Assembly: GCA_947449765.1 (NCBI GenBank)
Contig: CANFSP010000001.1
Coordinates: 62,001 to 126,000 of the forward strand
Direction of reading: 5' to 3'
DNA: 64,000 nucleotides
Source: Actinomycetota bacterium
GTDB taxonomy: Bacteria; Actinomycetota; Actinomycetes; Actinomycetales; Microbacteriaceae
Below the pieces are notes generated by a model. That model ran no database searches. It saw only the letters and a list, made by a program, of their open reading frames with translations, and was not told where the DNA came from. Position 1 is the stretch's first letter. Every line of letters starts with the position of its first letter. Position numbers and translations under genes: made by a program. This document shows positions 27,724 through 37,173 of the stretch, piece after piece.

Positions 27724-28421
27724 TCGGTGGCGTCGATGAGGTCGATGCCCGTTGCGCGCGAGAGGGCATCCATACTCATTTCACCGTAGGTTTCGGTTAC
27801 TCGCACGTTGCCGTGGCCGTCGAAGTCGAACAGGGCGACTTCCGTGTAGGCGCGGTGTACACAGCGCAGTCCCGTGACCGGGTAGCTCAGTTCGGAAACC
27901 ACTTTGGCCACGCCGTCTTTTGCGAAAAATTCCATCGCGACGAACACCTGTTTGGCGCCGGTGGCGAGATCCATCGCGCCACCGACCGACGGGATGGCAT
28001 CGGATGCATCGGTTGCCCAGTTCGCGATGTCACCCCGGGCAGAAACCTGAAACGCGCCGAGGACCGCAATGTCGAGGTGGTGCCCGCGCATGATGGCGAA
28101 CGATTCGGCGTGATCGAGGAACGCGCAGCCGGGCAATTCGGTTACCGGTATTTTGCCGGCGTTGGTGAGGTCCGGGTCGATGTCGTCACCAACGGCCACG
28201 GGGCCCATGCCGAGCATGCCGTTCTCGGTGTGGAGGGTGACGTCATCCTCGGGGCTGAGGTAGTTGGAAACCAGAGTCGGCATGCCGATGCCGAGGTTGA
28301 CCACGACCCCCACCGGAATGTCAGCGGCGATCCGTCGGGCAATTTCATCGCGAGTGAGTGTGCGGGGATGCCGATGCTTAATCGTCGGGTAGGTCTCACC
28401 GTGATGCTTGGGTTTCGTCAC
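27720..28421 (-). CDS. scoB: 3-oxoacid CoA-transferase subunit B
   Basis: A 233-residue beta subunit. The catalytic glutamate that forms the CoA thioester lies in HTENGMLGMG, and GIGMPTLV and the GGAMDLATGAK segment are conserved in the family. It swaps CoA between succinyl-CoA and a 3-oxoacid (acetoacetate or oxoadipate). The start GTG overlaps the subunit A stop by 4 bases (GTGA). A second, divergent CoA-transferase pair lies at 43.1-44.5 kb. Substrate (acetoacetate versus 3-oxoadipate) cannot be chosen by eye. Confidence 0.88.
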   Translation of the reverse strand: MTKPKHHGETYPTIKHRHPRTLTRDEIARRIAADIPVGVVVNLGIGMPTLVSNYLSPEDDVTLHTENGMLGMGPVAVGDDIDPDLTNAGKIPVTELPGCAFLDHAESFAIMRGHHLDIAVLGAFQVSARGDIANWATDASDAIPSVGGAMDLATGAKQVFVAMEFFAKDGVAKVVSELSYPVTGLRCVHRAYTEVALFDFDGHGNVRVTETYGEMSMDALSRATGIDLIDATD

Positions 28422-29107
28422 GGGTGCACCTCGTGTGGGTTGGCGCTGCTGATGGCGACAACGCGGTCGACGAATACTCCAGGGGTGACGATGTGGTCGG
28501 GGTCGAGGTCACCGCGTTCCACGATGAAGGCAACCTCAGCGATTGTCGTGGTTGCCGCGCTCGCCATGACTGGTCCGAAATTGCGTGCCGTCTTTCGGTA
28601 GATCAGGTTGCCCTTGGGGTCGCTCGCCCAGGCGCGAACCAGCGCGAAATCGGCAAACAGCGGTTGTTCGTAGACGTATTCGTGGCCGTCGATGGTTCGG
28701 GTTTCTTTGCCCTCGGCAAGCTGTGTTCCGGCGGCCGTTCGGGTGAAGAAGCCGCCGATTCCGGCGCCAGCGGCCCGGATGCGCTCCGCCAGTGTTCCCT
28801 GAGGCACAAGCTCCAGCTCGACCGCCCCCGAACGGTATTGGGCATCGAAGTGCCACGAGTCGCCCTGACGCGGAAACGAGCAAATCATCTTGCGCACGCG
28901 TGAATCCCGGATCAGCATCGCGAGTCCCCGGTCGCCATTTCCCGCATTGTTGTTGATCACGGTCAGTTCGCGCACGCCGAGACGGTGCACAGCTTCGACG
29001 AGTTCGGTGGGGTGACCGGCCATGCCGAATCCGCTGAGCATGAGGGTTGCACCGTCGGTGATGTCGGCAACCGCAGCATCGACGCTCTCAACCACTTTGG
29101 AAATCAT
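28418..29107 (-). CDS. scoA: 3-oxoacid CoA-transferase subunit A
   Basis: A 229-residue alpha subunit with the glycine-rich LMLSGFGMAGHP near residues 22-33, VINNNAGNGDRGL, and the PQGTLAERIRAAGAGIGGFFT loop split over the CoA pocket. The start is ATG 29107; the frame extends 28 codons upstream with no supporting signal. It is translationally coupled to scoB downstream, and the pair forms an alpha2beta2 enzyme. Upstream on the same strand lies the phosphohexomutase gene, with an 87-base gap, so it may have its own promoter. Confidence 0.88.
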   Translation of the reverse strand: MISKVVESVDAAVADITDGATLMLSGFGMAGHPTELVEAVHRLGVRELTVINNNAGNGDRGLAMLIRDSRVRKMICSFPRQGDSWHFDAQYRSGAVELELVPQGTLAERIRAAGAGIGGFFTRTAAGTQLAEGKETRTIDGHEYVYEQPLFADFALVRAWASDPKGNLIYRKTARNFGPVMASAATTTIAEVAFIVERGDLDPDHIVTPGVFVDRVVAISSANPHEVHP

Positions 29108-29194
29108 TGCGCCCAGTCTACTTTTGAGCCGCCGGTGAACATCGAGTTGTCGAGCCGCAAAGTAGTCCTCGTCATGACCGGTGGTCGCCACGCG

Positions 29195-30862
29195 TCAAGA
29201 TGCCGCGAGTGCTGGCACCTGCGACGTCGCGCTCACCAGCTCACCGACTCGGGCGGGGGTGTCGGCAAAGACGTACACCTTGAGCTTTGGTTCGGTACCA
29301 CTCGGCCTGACCAGAACGCGACTGCCGTCGCCAAGGTTCCACGCCACGAGGTTCGCGTCGGGTAAGTAGTCGTCGCGGCTGATGACGGAAGCGCCGGCAA
29401 GTTCTGTGAGGGGGTGCGCGCGCAGTGCATCCATCACGACCTGTGCCTCGTCGCCGGTCGGATAGCGAATCGAGAAGGATTCGCCGGTGAGGCCTCCGAA
29501 CTGCGCGGCAATCGTGTCGACGAGTTGCCCGAGAGTTTCGCCGCGTCGGGCGAGCTCAGTAGTGAGGTGCATGATGGCCAGCGCGGCGGAGATGCCGTCT
29601 TTGTCGTGAAGGGTGTCGGGATTCACCAGGTAGCCCAAGGCCTCTTCGAATCCGTAGCGCAGGTTGGGCACGCGACCGATCCACTTGAACCCGCTTGGGG
29701 TGCGCACGCAGGCGTACCCATAGTGTTCGGCGATGCGTTCGAGTGCCGGAGCGGACACATAGGTTGTTGCAAAAGTGCCCGATGGCCGCCGGCTGCGACC
29801 GGCTGTTTCGTGTTCGGCAACCCACCACGCGAGAACGGCCCCGAGCTCGTTTCCGGTGAGCATGCGGAAGCCATCACCGTGAGGGATGCTCACCGCGAGT
29901 CGATCCGCATCGGGATCGTGTGCCAGCACGAGGTCGGCACCCATCTCGCGGGCGAGCTGTGTCACCTCGTCGAGGGCGCCATCCTCTTCGGGGTTGGGAA
30001 AGCGAACCGTGGGAAAGCTGCCGTCGGGCTCGGCTTGGCGCGTGGCCACCCGCGGCACGGGAAAGCCGGCACGCTCGAGCACGCGGGCAAAAACAGCCCA
30101 GCCAACCCCGTGCAGTGGTGTGTAAGCGACCCGCAAAAAATCGCCGCTGGTCGCGGGAGCCAGCTTCGCGGTGGCGTCAACATAGGCGTCGATGAGATCG
30201 TCTCCGGCCATCTCAACGTCGCCGCGCGGAATCTCGCTGAACCGGGCCGCACTGGCCGCGGCGATATGCCGATGGATGCGTTCGTCGGTCGGCGGCACGA
30301 TTTGCGCCCCGTCGTCGTCGCCACCGAGGTAGACCTTGTAGCCGTTGTCGCCCGGGGGGTTGTGACTCGCCGTAATCATCACACCCGCGTCAGCGTCGAG
30401 GTGTCGCACAGCAAATGCGAGCACGGGTGTCGGCACCGGATCTGGCAAAGCTATGACGCGCGCGCCTGCTCCGGCGAAAACTCGTGCCGCGTCGTCGGCA
30501 AAAACGTCGGAGTTGGTACGTGCATCCCGTGCCACGACGACGAGGGGATGCTCGCGCCCGGTTTCACGCAAGAACGCCGCAAAGCCCGCACTCGCGTGGG
30601 CGACGGTAACCCGGTTCATGCGATTGGGGCCGGGGCCGAGCGCACCGCGCAAGCCGGCGGTGCCAAAGTGCAAGCGTGACCCGAAAAGTTGGGCAAGGGC
30701 ATCCCCGTCGTTGCACGCGATGAGTTTCTTGAGTTCGTCCCGAGTCGCCCGATCCGGATCGGCGGCTAGCCACGCGCGCGCCTGGGCGAGGAGTTCGGGA
30801 GAGGCCGGCTTGAGGGCGGACTCACATGAATCGTCCCGCGAGGATTCGTTCACGCGACTCAC
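29195..30862 (-). CDS. pmmB: Phosphohexomutase (phosphomannomutase/phosphoglucomutase family)
   Basis: A 555-residue alpha-D-phosphohexomutase, longer than ManB at 61.8 kb. The phosphoserine loop is TASHNPPGDNGYK with Ser166, the metal loop is DPDADRLAV, and the phosphate-binding loop is RPSGTEPKLKVY. It interconverts hexose 1- and 6-phosphates. In mycobacteria the gene next to deoD is annotated pmmB, and some relatives act on deoxyribose or ribose phosphates, which would suit the purine phosphorylase directly upstream. GTG 30862 overlaps that gene by 4 bases. Confidence 0.88.
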   Translation of the reverse strand: MSRVNESSRDDSCESALKPASPELLAQARAWLAADPDRATRDELKKLIACNDGDALAQLFGSRLHFGTAGLRGALGPGPNRMNRVTVAHASAGFAAFLRETGREHPLVVVARDARTNSDVFADDAARVFAGAGARVIALPDPVPTPVLAFAVRHLDADAGVMITASHNPPGDNGYKVYLGGDDDGAQIVPPTDERIHRHIAAASAARFSEIPRGDVEMAGDDLIDAYVDATAKLAPATSGDFLRVAYTPLHGVGWAVFARVLERAGFPVPRVATRQAEPDGSFPTVRFPNPEEDGALDEVTQLAREMGADLVLAHDPDADRLAVSIPHGDGFRMLTGNELGAVLAWWVAEHETAGRSRRPSGTFATTYVSAPALERIAEHYGYACVRTPSGFKWIGRVPNLRYGFEEALGYLVNPDTLHDKDGISAALAIMHLTTELARRGETLGQLVDTIAAQFGGLTGESFSIRYPTGDEAQVVMDALRAHPLTELAGASVISRDDYLPDANLVAWNLGDGSRVLVRPSGTEPKLKVYVFADTPARVGELVSATSQVPALAAS

Positions 30863-31668
30863 AGTCGCTCCAGAACTGCTCTCAGCAGTGCGGCGAGTCT
30901 GGGCAGGGCTGCCGTTCCCGCGGCCACAACGTCAGCGTGCGCCAATGGTTCTGGACTCACGCCAGCGGCCAAATTTGTCACGAGGGAGACACCCAACACG
31001 TCAAGGCCTAGTGCCCGCGCGGCGATGGTTTCTAGTGCGGTCGACATGCCGACCAGGTCGGCACCCAGCACCGCTGCCATGCGCACTTCGGCTGGCGTCT
31101 CGTATTGCGGACCGCGGAACTGCGCGTAAACACCCTCCGGCAATTCAGGGTCGATTTCGTGCGCCAGACGACGCAGCTCCTCCGAATAAGCGGTCGACAT
31201 ATCAATAAATTCGCCGCCGTCGAGAGGACTTGTTGCGGTGAGGTTGATGTGATCACGAATCAGCACCGGCGTGCCCGGCTTCCACTCACGTCGAGCTGAG
31301 CCAGATGCGTTGGTGAGAATCATCGTGGTCACTCCCGCTGCGGCCGCGGTGCGCACGCCATGGGCGACAGGGTCGGGCCCGTGCCCTTCGTACAGGTGAG
31401 TTCGGGCTCCGATGATGAGGAGGTGTTTGCCCGTGGCGAGACGAACCGAGCGGATTTGTCCGCTGTGACCATCAACGACCGGTTTCAGAAACCCGGGTAC
31501 CTCGCGCGCGTCGATGTCGGCGAGAGTTTCGCCGAGTTCGCTGACGATATTTGCCCATCCACTGCCCAGCGTGAGTCCGATGTCGTGACGCACGACGCCG
31601 GAGGCGCGGGCAATGGTTTCTGCGGCAGAGGCCGCGAGGCGGCGATTCCCGGATGAACTGTTCGTCAC
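30859..31668 (-). CDS. Purine nucleoside phosphorylase (trimeric, PNP/MTAP class)
   Basis: A 269-residue enzyme that splits inosine or guanosine with phosphate. Diagnostic segments are LTLGSGW (phosphate loop), ARTHLYEGH, NASGSARREWKPG, and VYAQFRGPQYETPAEVRMA, with VGMSTALETIAA near the C-terminus. It fits with adenosine deaminase and the coupled phosphohexomutase as a nucleoside salvage module. The start is GTG 31668, and GATACT lies 6 bases before it, suggesting a leaderless message. It is divergent from lpdA. Confidence 0.93.
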   Translation of the reverse strand: MTNSSSGNRRLAASAAETIARASGVVRHDIGLTLGSGWANIVSELGETLADIDAREVPGFLKPVVDGHSGQIRSVRLATGKHLLIIGARTHLYEGHGPDPVAHGVRTAAAAGVTTMILTNASGSARREWKPGTPVLIRDHINLTATSPLDGGEFIDMSTAYSEELRRLAHEIDPELPEGVYAQFRGPQYETPAEVRMAAVLGADLVGMSTALETIAARALGLDVLGVSLVTNLAAGVSPEPLAHADVVAAGTAALPRLAALLRAVLERL

Positions 31669-31697
31669 GTCTCTAGTATCCCGGCAGAATTGTCTCT

Positions 31698-33128
31698 ATG
31701 GCATTTGGTTTCGAGCACAAGCAGCGCGTCGTCGTCATTGGTGGGGGCCCTGGCGGGTACGAGGCAGCGCTCTCAGCGGCTCAGCTCGGGGCGGATGTGA
31801 CCCTCGTTGAACGCACCGGTATCGGCGGTGCTGCTGTGCTGACCGACGTGGTCCCCTCTAAAACACTTATTGCGACCGCTGAGGCAGCTGGCAACATGGC
31901 CACTGCCGAAACGCTCGGCGTTCAGTTCTTCGTACGCGGCACCGATGGCAAGGCGAGTAAGCCGGAACTGGCCGTGAATCTCGCTGCCGTCAACAAACGT
32001 CTGCTCGAACTTGCTCGGGACACTTCCCGCGATATGCGCACCAGCCTCACCGACGCAGGCGTGCGGTTGATTGAAGGACACGGTCGACTTGACGGCGCCT
32101 CTGCCGTCATCGTGTCGACGGGCCCCGGAGGCACCGACTTTGAGCGACTCGAGGCTGATACGGTCGTGGTTTCGGTGGGCGCGACGCCGCGCATCCTCGA
32201 TACGGCCAAGCCGGACGGAGAACGCATTCTCACCTGGACGCAGCTCTACAACCTGAGCACTATTCCGGAGCACATTGTGGTGGTCGGATCGGGTGTCACC
32301 GGTGCCGAGTTTGCCAGCGCCTACCGTGGTTTGGGTTCCGCCGTGACGCTCGTCTCGAGCCGTGAGCAAGTGCTCCCCGGCGAGGATGCCGATGCGGCCG
32401 CCGTGATCGAAAAAGTTTTTACGCGCAACGGCATCACGATCAAGTCGCAATCCAGGGCGTCGAAGGTTGAGCGCAGTGCGGATGGCGTGGTCGTCACGCT
32501 CGCGGACGGCACCACCGTTGAGGGAAGCCACGCCCTCATGGCGGTGGGCTCGATTCCCAACACCGCGGGTCTCGGTCTTGAAGAAGCTGGCGTCGAACTC
32601 ACCGAGTCAGGGCACATCCGGGTCAATCGGGTCGCGCGATCGAGCGTGCCCAACATCTACGGCGTCGGCGACTGTTCCACGGCGATGCCACTGGCCTCGG
32701 TCGCCGGCATGCAGGGACGTAACGCGGTGTTTCACGCCCTCGGTGACGTGGTTGACCCCATTGATGAACGCACGATTGCCGCCAATGTGTTCACCAACCC
32801 CCAGATTGCAACGGTCGGTTTCTCCCAGGCTGACATCGAAGCCGGCGTGATTCGTGGCGAGATTCACACCATCGAACTCGAGAGCAACCCGCGCGCCAAG
32901 ATGATGGGCATCACCGACGGTTTCGTCAAACTCATTTCGACCCGAACGAGTCGCACGGTGATGGGAGGCGTCGTGGTGGCCCCGAATGCATCCGAACTGA
33001 TCTTTCCGATCGCGCTCGCAGTGGAGCACCGCCTGACCGTGGATGACCTTGCCGGCGCCTTCACCGTCTACCCGTCGCTCACTACAACCATCGCCAGCGT
33101 GGCCCGCGCGCTGCACAAGGTGGACTAG
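31698..33128 (+). CDS. lpdA: LpdA-type flavoprotein, NAD(P)H-quinone dehydrogenase without redox cysteines
   Basis: A 476-residue member of the disulfide-reductase fold. FAD binding (GGGPGGYEAALSAAQLGA, near 14-31) and NAD(P)H binding (VVGSGVTGAEFASAY) are intact. The active-site pair expected as CxxxxC is absent: the stretch reads GGAAVLTDVVPSKTL. It therefore cannot oxidise dihydrolipoamide. M. tuberculosis LpdA (Rv3303c) has the same feature and acts as a quinone reductase. It lies divergent from the purine phosphorylase, and its stop overlaps the convergent secreted-protein gene by 4 bases. Confidence 0.9.
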   Translation: MAFGFEHKQRVVVIGGGPGGYEAALSAAQLGADVTLVERTGIGGAAVLTDVVPSKTLIATAEAAGNMATAETLGVQFFVRGTDGKASKPELAVNLAAVNKRLLELARDTSRDMRTSLTDAGVRLIEGHGRLDGASAVIVSTGPGGTDFERLEADTVVVSVGATPRILDTAKPDGERILTWTQLYNLSTIPEHIVVVGSGVTGAEFASAYRGLGSAVTLVSSREQVLPGEDADAAAVIEKVFTRNGITIKSQSRASKVERSADGVVVTLADGTTVEGSHALMAVGSIPNTAGLGLEEAGVELTESGHIRVNRVARSSVPNIYGVGDCSTAMPLASVAGMQGRNAVFHALGDVVDPIDERTIAANVFTNPQIATVGFSQADIEAGVIRGEIHTIELESNPRAKMMGITDGFVKLISTRTSRTVMGGVVVAPNASELIFPIALAVEHRLTVDDLAGAFTVYPSLTTTIASVARALHKVD

Positions 33129-34834
33129 CGAACAACACCTGTGGGTTGACTCGTCACCGATTGAGTGCGGTATCTGGACTTTTTGCCCGTGACCACCACA
33201 GTGATTCTTTTGCCCACGTCTGCCGCAGTGAGTGTGTAGGTCGAGCTGTTAGTGCCGATGTTGGTAGTACCGCGTTTCCACTGGTACGAGAATGTCGTTC
33301 CGGTTGTCCATGAACCGGGAGTGGCCGAGAGTACCGAACCGACAAGTGCTGGGCCCGAAATGTTTGGGAGTGCCGTTTTGAGCGTCATGATGCGCGTGCT
33401 GAGATCGACCACGATGCCGGCAGCGGAACTTCGTCCTGACTTATTGATCGCAACAACCGTGATGGCGTATGCCGACTTGCTGTCGAGCCCGGTCAACGAT
33501 TTCGAGACCTTTCGGCCGGCTCCCGGGTAAATCGTGTACTTCGTTGTGCCCGATGTTGCTGCTTGTGGTCTGCTCGAGAGTTGTTGGCGCAGCGTAGATG
33601 CCGCGGCTGACGGAGCGGTTTGAGTCACCGATACTTCATACTTCTGAATCGGCGCACCACCGGTGTCGGTTGGTCTCAGCCACGAAACGTTTGCGCTCGT
33701 CAGATCTGGAATTTCTGCGCTGACCTCTTCGGGGGAGTCGGGCGCTTGGGTGACTGTGGTGATGGTTGTGGTGGGTCCGTAGGTGGAGCGAGAGTACTTG
33801 CTGTCGTAGAGCTGGATGCGCACTTTGTAGGTGGTGCCGGATTTGATGTATTCGGCGTGGTAGGCACCGAATTGCGTGTTTGAGATTGGTTCGATGCCGG
33901 CACCGGCAAAGCTATCGGTGCAGCCTCCTTCCGGACAGGGAACTATGTTCGGGGAACCATCCAGCCACCCGATTGGTTGATTCGTTGCGGAGAGCAACTG
34001 GATGGTTGTCATGTAGCGGTGGTCGGGAGTGGCAATCCTGGTGTTGAAAGAAGTGAGGTCAGGTGTTGAGAGAGTGAAACCGTTGAGCCCGACTTCATCA
34101 ATGTTTAACGTTTCGCTCACTGTCGGCATGGCTGGGGCAGCGGGGAGATGAATCCGCGTGGTTGAAGAGCGTTTGTAATGACCAGCCCAGTCCGAAACTG
34201 TGTATGCGAGGTCATAATCGCGATCGCCCTGAACGCGACCCGAATATTGAATCACACACGAGAGGGTGCCTGTAGGCCACAAATTTGCGGCATTGAGATT
34301 CTGCCAACATGGACTGGTCAACGCCTCACCCGTGACCGGATCGAGCAAGTCAAGAGACCAAGCATTGTCCCTCAACCAGCCGGTGGGTTTTGTAGGAAAC
34401 GATAACGAGAATGAATCTCTCGTCACTCCGGAAACAACCGGGGCACCCAAATTGGGTAGGTCTATGAATGACAAAGCTAGGGGAAGAGTTTTTATTTGTC
34501 CCTCGGGCGTGTTCACTTGAACCGTATATTTTCCCGGTGCTTTTTTAGGGGTAAGGACCCTTAGATGATCTGCGTCGAGAACGCGAACCTCAGAGGCTGG
34601 GGTTTGGCCGAACCAGACCAATGTGCCTTGGGTGAAACCCGAACCTTCAATGACTACGGTTGAATTTCCCGAGGTTAGCGACCAATCGGGGCTCACTCGG
34701 GAGATTGCGAGATTCAGGGGTCCCGCTGAGGCCTCAGTGGTGAGTGATGAGGTGACGGCTACGGTTAGCAAAATCACAGCCGTCGACAAAAATTTAATTT
34801 GTCTGGAACCCCATGTCCCCCAAACCAGCCCCAT
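33125..34834 (-). CDS. Secreted protein with IPT/TIG, fibronectin-III-like and Ig-like domains
   Basis: A 569-residue extracellular protein. A signal peptide (residues 1-37) has the hydrophobic core FLSTAVILLTVAVTSSL and likely cleavage after ASA. Residues about 41-125 resemble an IPT/TIG domain (ISRVSPDWSLTSGNSTVVIEGSGF). Residues about 385-475 look like fibronectin type III (PDLTSANVSWLRPTDTGG). The C-terminus (about 490-565) is an Ig-like repeat found in actinobacterial surface proteins (VGSVLSATPGSWTTGTTFSYQW split by a loop). There is no LPXTG or membrane anchor. Base composition is lower in GC than the neighbours. TAGAAT lies 7 bases before the start, so it may be leaderless. Confidence 0.8.
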   Translation of the reverse strand: MGLVWGTWGSRQIKFLSTAVILLTVAVTSSLTTEASAGPLNLAISRVSPDWSLTSGNSTVVIEGSGFTQGTLVWFGQTPASEVRVLDADHLRVLTPKKAPGKYTVQVNTPEGQIKTLPLALSFIDLPNLGAPVVSGVTRDSFSLSFPTKPTGWLRDNAWSLDLLDPVTGEALTSPCWQNLNAANLWPTGTLSCVIQYSGRVQGDRDYDLAYTVSDWAGHYKRSSTTRIHLPAAPAMPTVSETLNIDEVGLNGFTLSTPDLTSFNTRIATPDHRYMTTIQLLSATNQPIGWLDGSPNIVPCPEGGCTDSFAGAGIEPISNTQFGAYHAEYIKSGTTYKVRIQLYDSKYSRSTYGPTTTITTVTQAPDSPEEVSAEIPDLTSANVSWLRPTDTGGAPIQKYEVSVTQTAPSAAASTLRQQLSSRPQAATSGTTKYTIYPGAGRKVSKSLTGLDSKSAYAITVVAINKSGRSSAAGIVVDLSTRIMTLKTALPNISGPALVGSVLSATPGSWTTGTTFSYQWKRGTTNIGTNSSTYTLTAADVGKRITVVVTGKKSRYRTQSVTSQPTGVVR

Positions 34835-34898
34835 GCCTAAAATTCTAGACCGATTTGTTTTGCTGCAAGCCGGGGAATTACAGCCGCGCTTTTTGACC

Positions 34899-35306
34899 CT
34901 AAAGCTTGTGCCACTTGGCCTCTAACGAAGAACGCTTGACCAGTTCAAGACCACCGGTGGCGGTTTGCTTGGCGTGATCTAATTTCGCCGTCCAAGAGTT
35001 GTTATAGCCATTTCTTAGCTTTGCAAACTCATGCATACACGCATTGCGTTGCCGAGACCATGCCTCACAGTCGCTCAAGAGACTTGCATCGCGGAAACTG
35101 AGATCGGCTTTTCTAATCTTGTGGACTAATTGCCCTAATGGCAAGAAAAGTCGTTCTGACCCGGCGGAATAAACCATTGTTGACTCGAGTCTGTCGCCAA
35201 TGAGCGAATCGCAGAGAGCTATCACTTCGAGGCAGAACCCCTTTTTCATTGCTTGCTTAGCGCGCGCGTGTGCAAACCGGATGAGGGAACCACGTTCAAA
35301 TGACAT
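34899..35306 (-). CDS. Small HEPN-like helical protein, function unknown
   Basis: A 135-residue, mostly helical protein starting at ATG 35306, 4 bases after the accA3 stop; GAGTAGGTGT before it can serve as ribosome-binding site. I do not recognise a named family. The stretch WSRQRNACMHEFAKL contains Arg87-Asn88 and His92, which fits the R-N-x3-H form of the Rx4-6H motif of HEPN nucleases. An upstream helix (CLEVIALCDSLIGDRLE) is HEPN-like too. No nucleotidyltransferase (MNT) partner is present. Codon use and GC are lower than in the flanking genes. A toxin, defence or phage-remnant origin is possible but unproven. Confidence 0.6.
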   Translation of the reverse strand: MSFERGSLIRFAHARAKQAMKKGFCLEVIALCDSLIGDRLESTMVYSAGSERLFLPLGQLVHKIRKADLSFRDASLLSDCEAWSRQRNACMHEFAKLRNGYNNSWTAKLDHAKQTATGGLELVKRSSLEAKWHKL

Positions 35307-35310
35307 ACAC

Positions 35311-37080
35311 CTACTCTTCGTCGATAGTGAGGAGCAGGTGCCCGTTCGAGACGGTGGTTCCCACCTCGGCATTGAGATTGCGCACGATTCCGTCGCGGGG
35401 CGCGGCAACCTGCTGCTCCATCTTCATCGCCTCGAGCACGATGACGAGCTCGCCCTTGGTGACCTTTTGGCCCTCTTCGACGGCAATTTTCACGACCGTG
35501 GCCTGCATGGGAGCCTTGACCGCGTTGCCGCCGGCCATGTCGACACCGGCGGACGCTTTGCGCACGGGGGCCGGGCCAAGTGTCGCGAGGTCGCTCATGT
35601 TCGCGCGCAACAGCTTGGCGGGTAACTGCACCTCGATGCGGCGACCGTCGACCTCAACGGTGACGTGTTGGCGCTTCGACTCGGCCGGAGTCTCTTCGGT
35701 CTCGCCACTCCACGGCTCAATCTCATTGACGTACTCGGTCTCAATCCAGCTGGTGTAGACCGAGAACGGCTTGTCACCCTCGGGGGCAAAGGCCGGGTCA
35801 CGCACGATCGAACGGTGGAAGGGCAGCACGGTCGGGAGGCCTGCAACCTCGAACTCGTCGAGTGCTCGGCGGGCGCGGTCAAGCGCTTCGGCGCGAGTTG
35901 CGCCGGTGACGATGAGCTTGGCGATCATCGAGTCGAATGATCCTGAGATGACGTCGCCGGCCACGACACCGGTGTCAACACGAACACCGGGACCACCGGG
36001 TGCCCGGAACACGTGCACGGGACCAGGAGCGGGGAGGAAGTTGCGGCCAGCATCCTCGCCGTTGATGCGGAATTCGAACGAGTGGCCGGTGATCTCGGGG
36101 TCGTCGTAGTCGAGCGTGCCACCCTCGGCCAAACGGAACTGCTCGCGCACGAGGTCGATGCCGGTGACTTCTTCAGAGACGGGATGCTCTACCTGCAGAC
36201 GGGTGTTCACCTCGAGGAAAGAGACGGTGCCGTCAGCGCCAATCAAGAACTCACACGTGCCTGCACCGACATACCCGACCTCTTTGAGGATGGCCTTGGA
36301 TGCGCGGTAGAGCTCGGTGCGCTGCGCGTCGGTGAGGAACGGTGCCGGCGCTTCTTCAACGAGCTTTTGGTGCCGGCGCTGGAGCGAGCAGTCGCGCGTG
36401 GAGACAACCACGACGTTGCCAAAGCTGTCGGCAAGGCACTGGGTTTCCACGTGTCGAGGCTTGTCGAGGTATTTCTCGACGAAACACTCACCGCGACCGA
36501 ACGCCGCCACGGCCTCACGAGTGGCCGATTCGAACTGCTCGGCAACTTCTTCGCGAGTGCGTGCGACCTTGAGGCCACGACCTCCACCACCGAAGGCAGC
36601 CTTGATGGCCACCGGCAAGCCGACCTTGTCGGCAAACGCGATCACTTCGTCAGCCGTTTCGACCGGGTTGATCGTTCCGGGGGCGAGGGGAGCGCCGACC
36701 TTTTCGGCGACGTGGCGAGCGGAAACTTTGTCACCCAGTTGCTCGATGGCCTCAGGGCTCGGGCCAATCCAGATGAGGCCCGCATCGATGACGCGACGGG
36801 CAAATTCGGCGTTTTCCGCGAGGAATCCGTATCCCGGGTGTACGGCGTTGGCCCCCGAACGACGAGCCACGCCGAGGATCTTGTCGATGACGAGATAGGT
36901 CTCGGCGCTCGTTGTGCCACCGAGGGCATACGCCTCATCGGCAAGCTTGGCGTGAAGGCTGTCACGGTCCTGGTCGGCGTACACCGCGACGGATCCGATG
37001 CCACTGTCGCGAGCGGCACGAATGATGCGAACGGCAATTTCGCCGCGGTTGGCAATGAGCACCTTGGTAATGCGTGACAT
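35311..37080 (-). CDS. accA3: Acetyl/propionyl-CoA carboxylase alpha chain (biotin carboxylase + BCCP)
   Basis: A 589-residue fusion. The biotin carboxylase part (about 1-450) has the ATP-grasp loop [13 protein letters not shown] and the HVETQ-CL segment. The C-terminal biotin carrier domain (about 515-589) has the biotinylation motif EAMKMEQ with Lys553. It carboxylates biotin with bicarbonate and ATP and hands it to an AccD transferase. Its partners accD, accE and the biotin ligase birA lie 8 kb downstream, beyond a catabolic island. Its stop is 4 bases from the HEPN-like gene start. Confidence 0.95.
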   Translation of the reverse strand: MSRITKVLIANRGEIAVRIIRAARDSGIGSVAVYADQDRDSLHAKLADEAYALGGTTSAETYLVIDKILGVARRSGANAVHPGYGFLAENAEFARRVIDAGLIWIGPSPEAIEQLGDKVSARHVAEKVGAPLAPGTINPVETADEVIAFADKVGLPVAIKAAFGGGGRGLKVARTREEVAEQFESATREAVAAFGRGECFVEKYLDKPRHVETQCLADSFGNVVVVSTRDCSLQRRHQKLVEEAPAPFLTDAQRTELYRASKAILKEVGYVGAGTCEFLIGADGTVSFLEVNTRLQVEHPVSEEVTGIDLVREQFRLAEGGTLDYDDPEITGHSFEFRINGEDAGRNFLPAPGPVHVFRAPGGPGVRVDTGVVAGDVISGSFDSMIAKLIVTGATRAEALDRARRALDEFEVAGLPTVLPFHRSIVRDPAFAPEGDKPFSVYTSWIETEYVNEIEPWSGETEETPAESKRQHVTVEVDGRRIEVQLPAKLLRANMSDLATLGPAPVRKASAGVDMAGGNAVKAPMQATVVKIAVEEGQKVTKGELVIVLEAMKMEQQVAAPRDGIVRNLNAEVGTTVSNGHLLLTIDEE

Positions 37081-37173
37081 AGTTCCCTAGCCTACTGAAT
37101 GCCTAGATTTTTCTCAGGAGTGCTCGTGCACTGCGTCACTGTGGACGGATGCCCGTACCGTGCGCCTGTGACC

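Noticed and set aside
29414-30679. Open frame of 421 codons opposite the phosphohexomutase
   Set aside because: Same reasoning: the minus strand codes for a complete, motif-bearing enzyme.
31698-33128. LpdA as the E3 partner of the E1-E2 genes
   Set aside because: The redox-active cysteine pair is missing.
36013-37077. Open frame of 354 codons opposite accA3
   Set aside because: Antisense shadow of a well-defined biotin carboxylase; low-complexity acidic composition without motifs.
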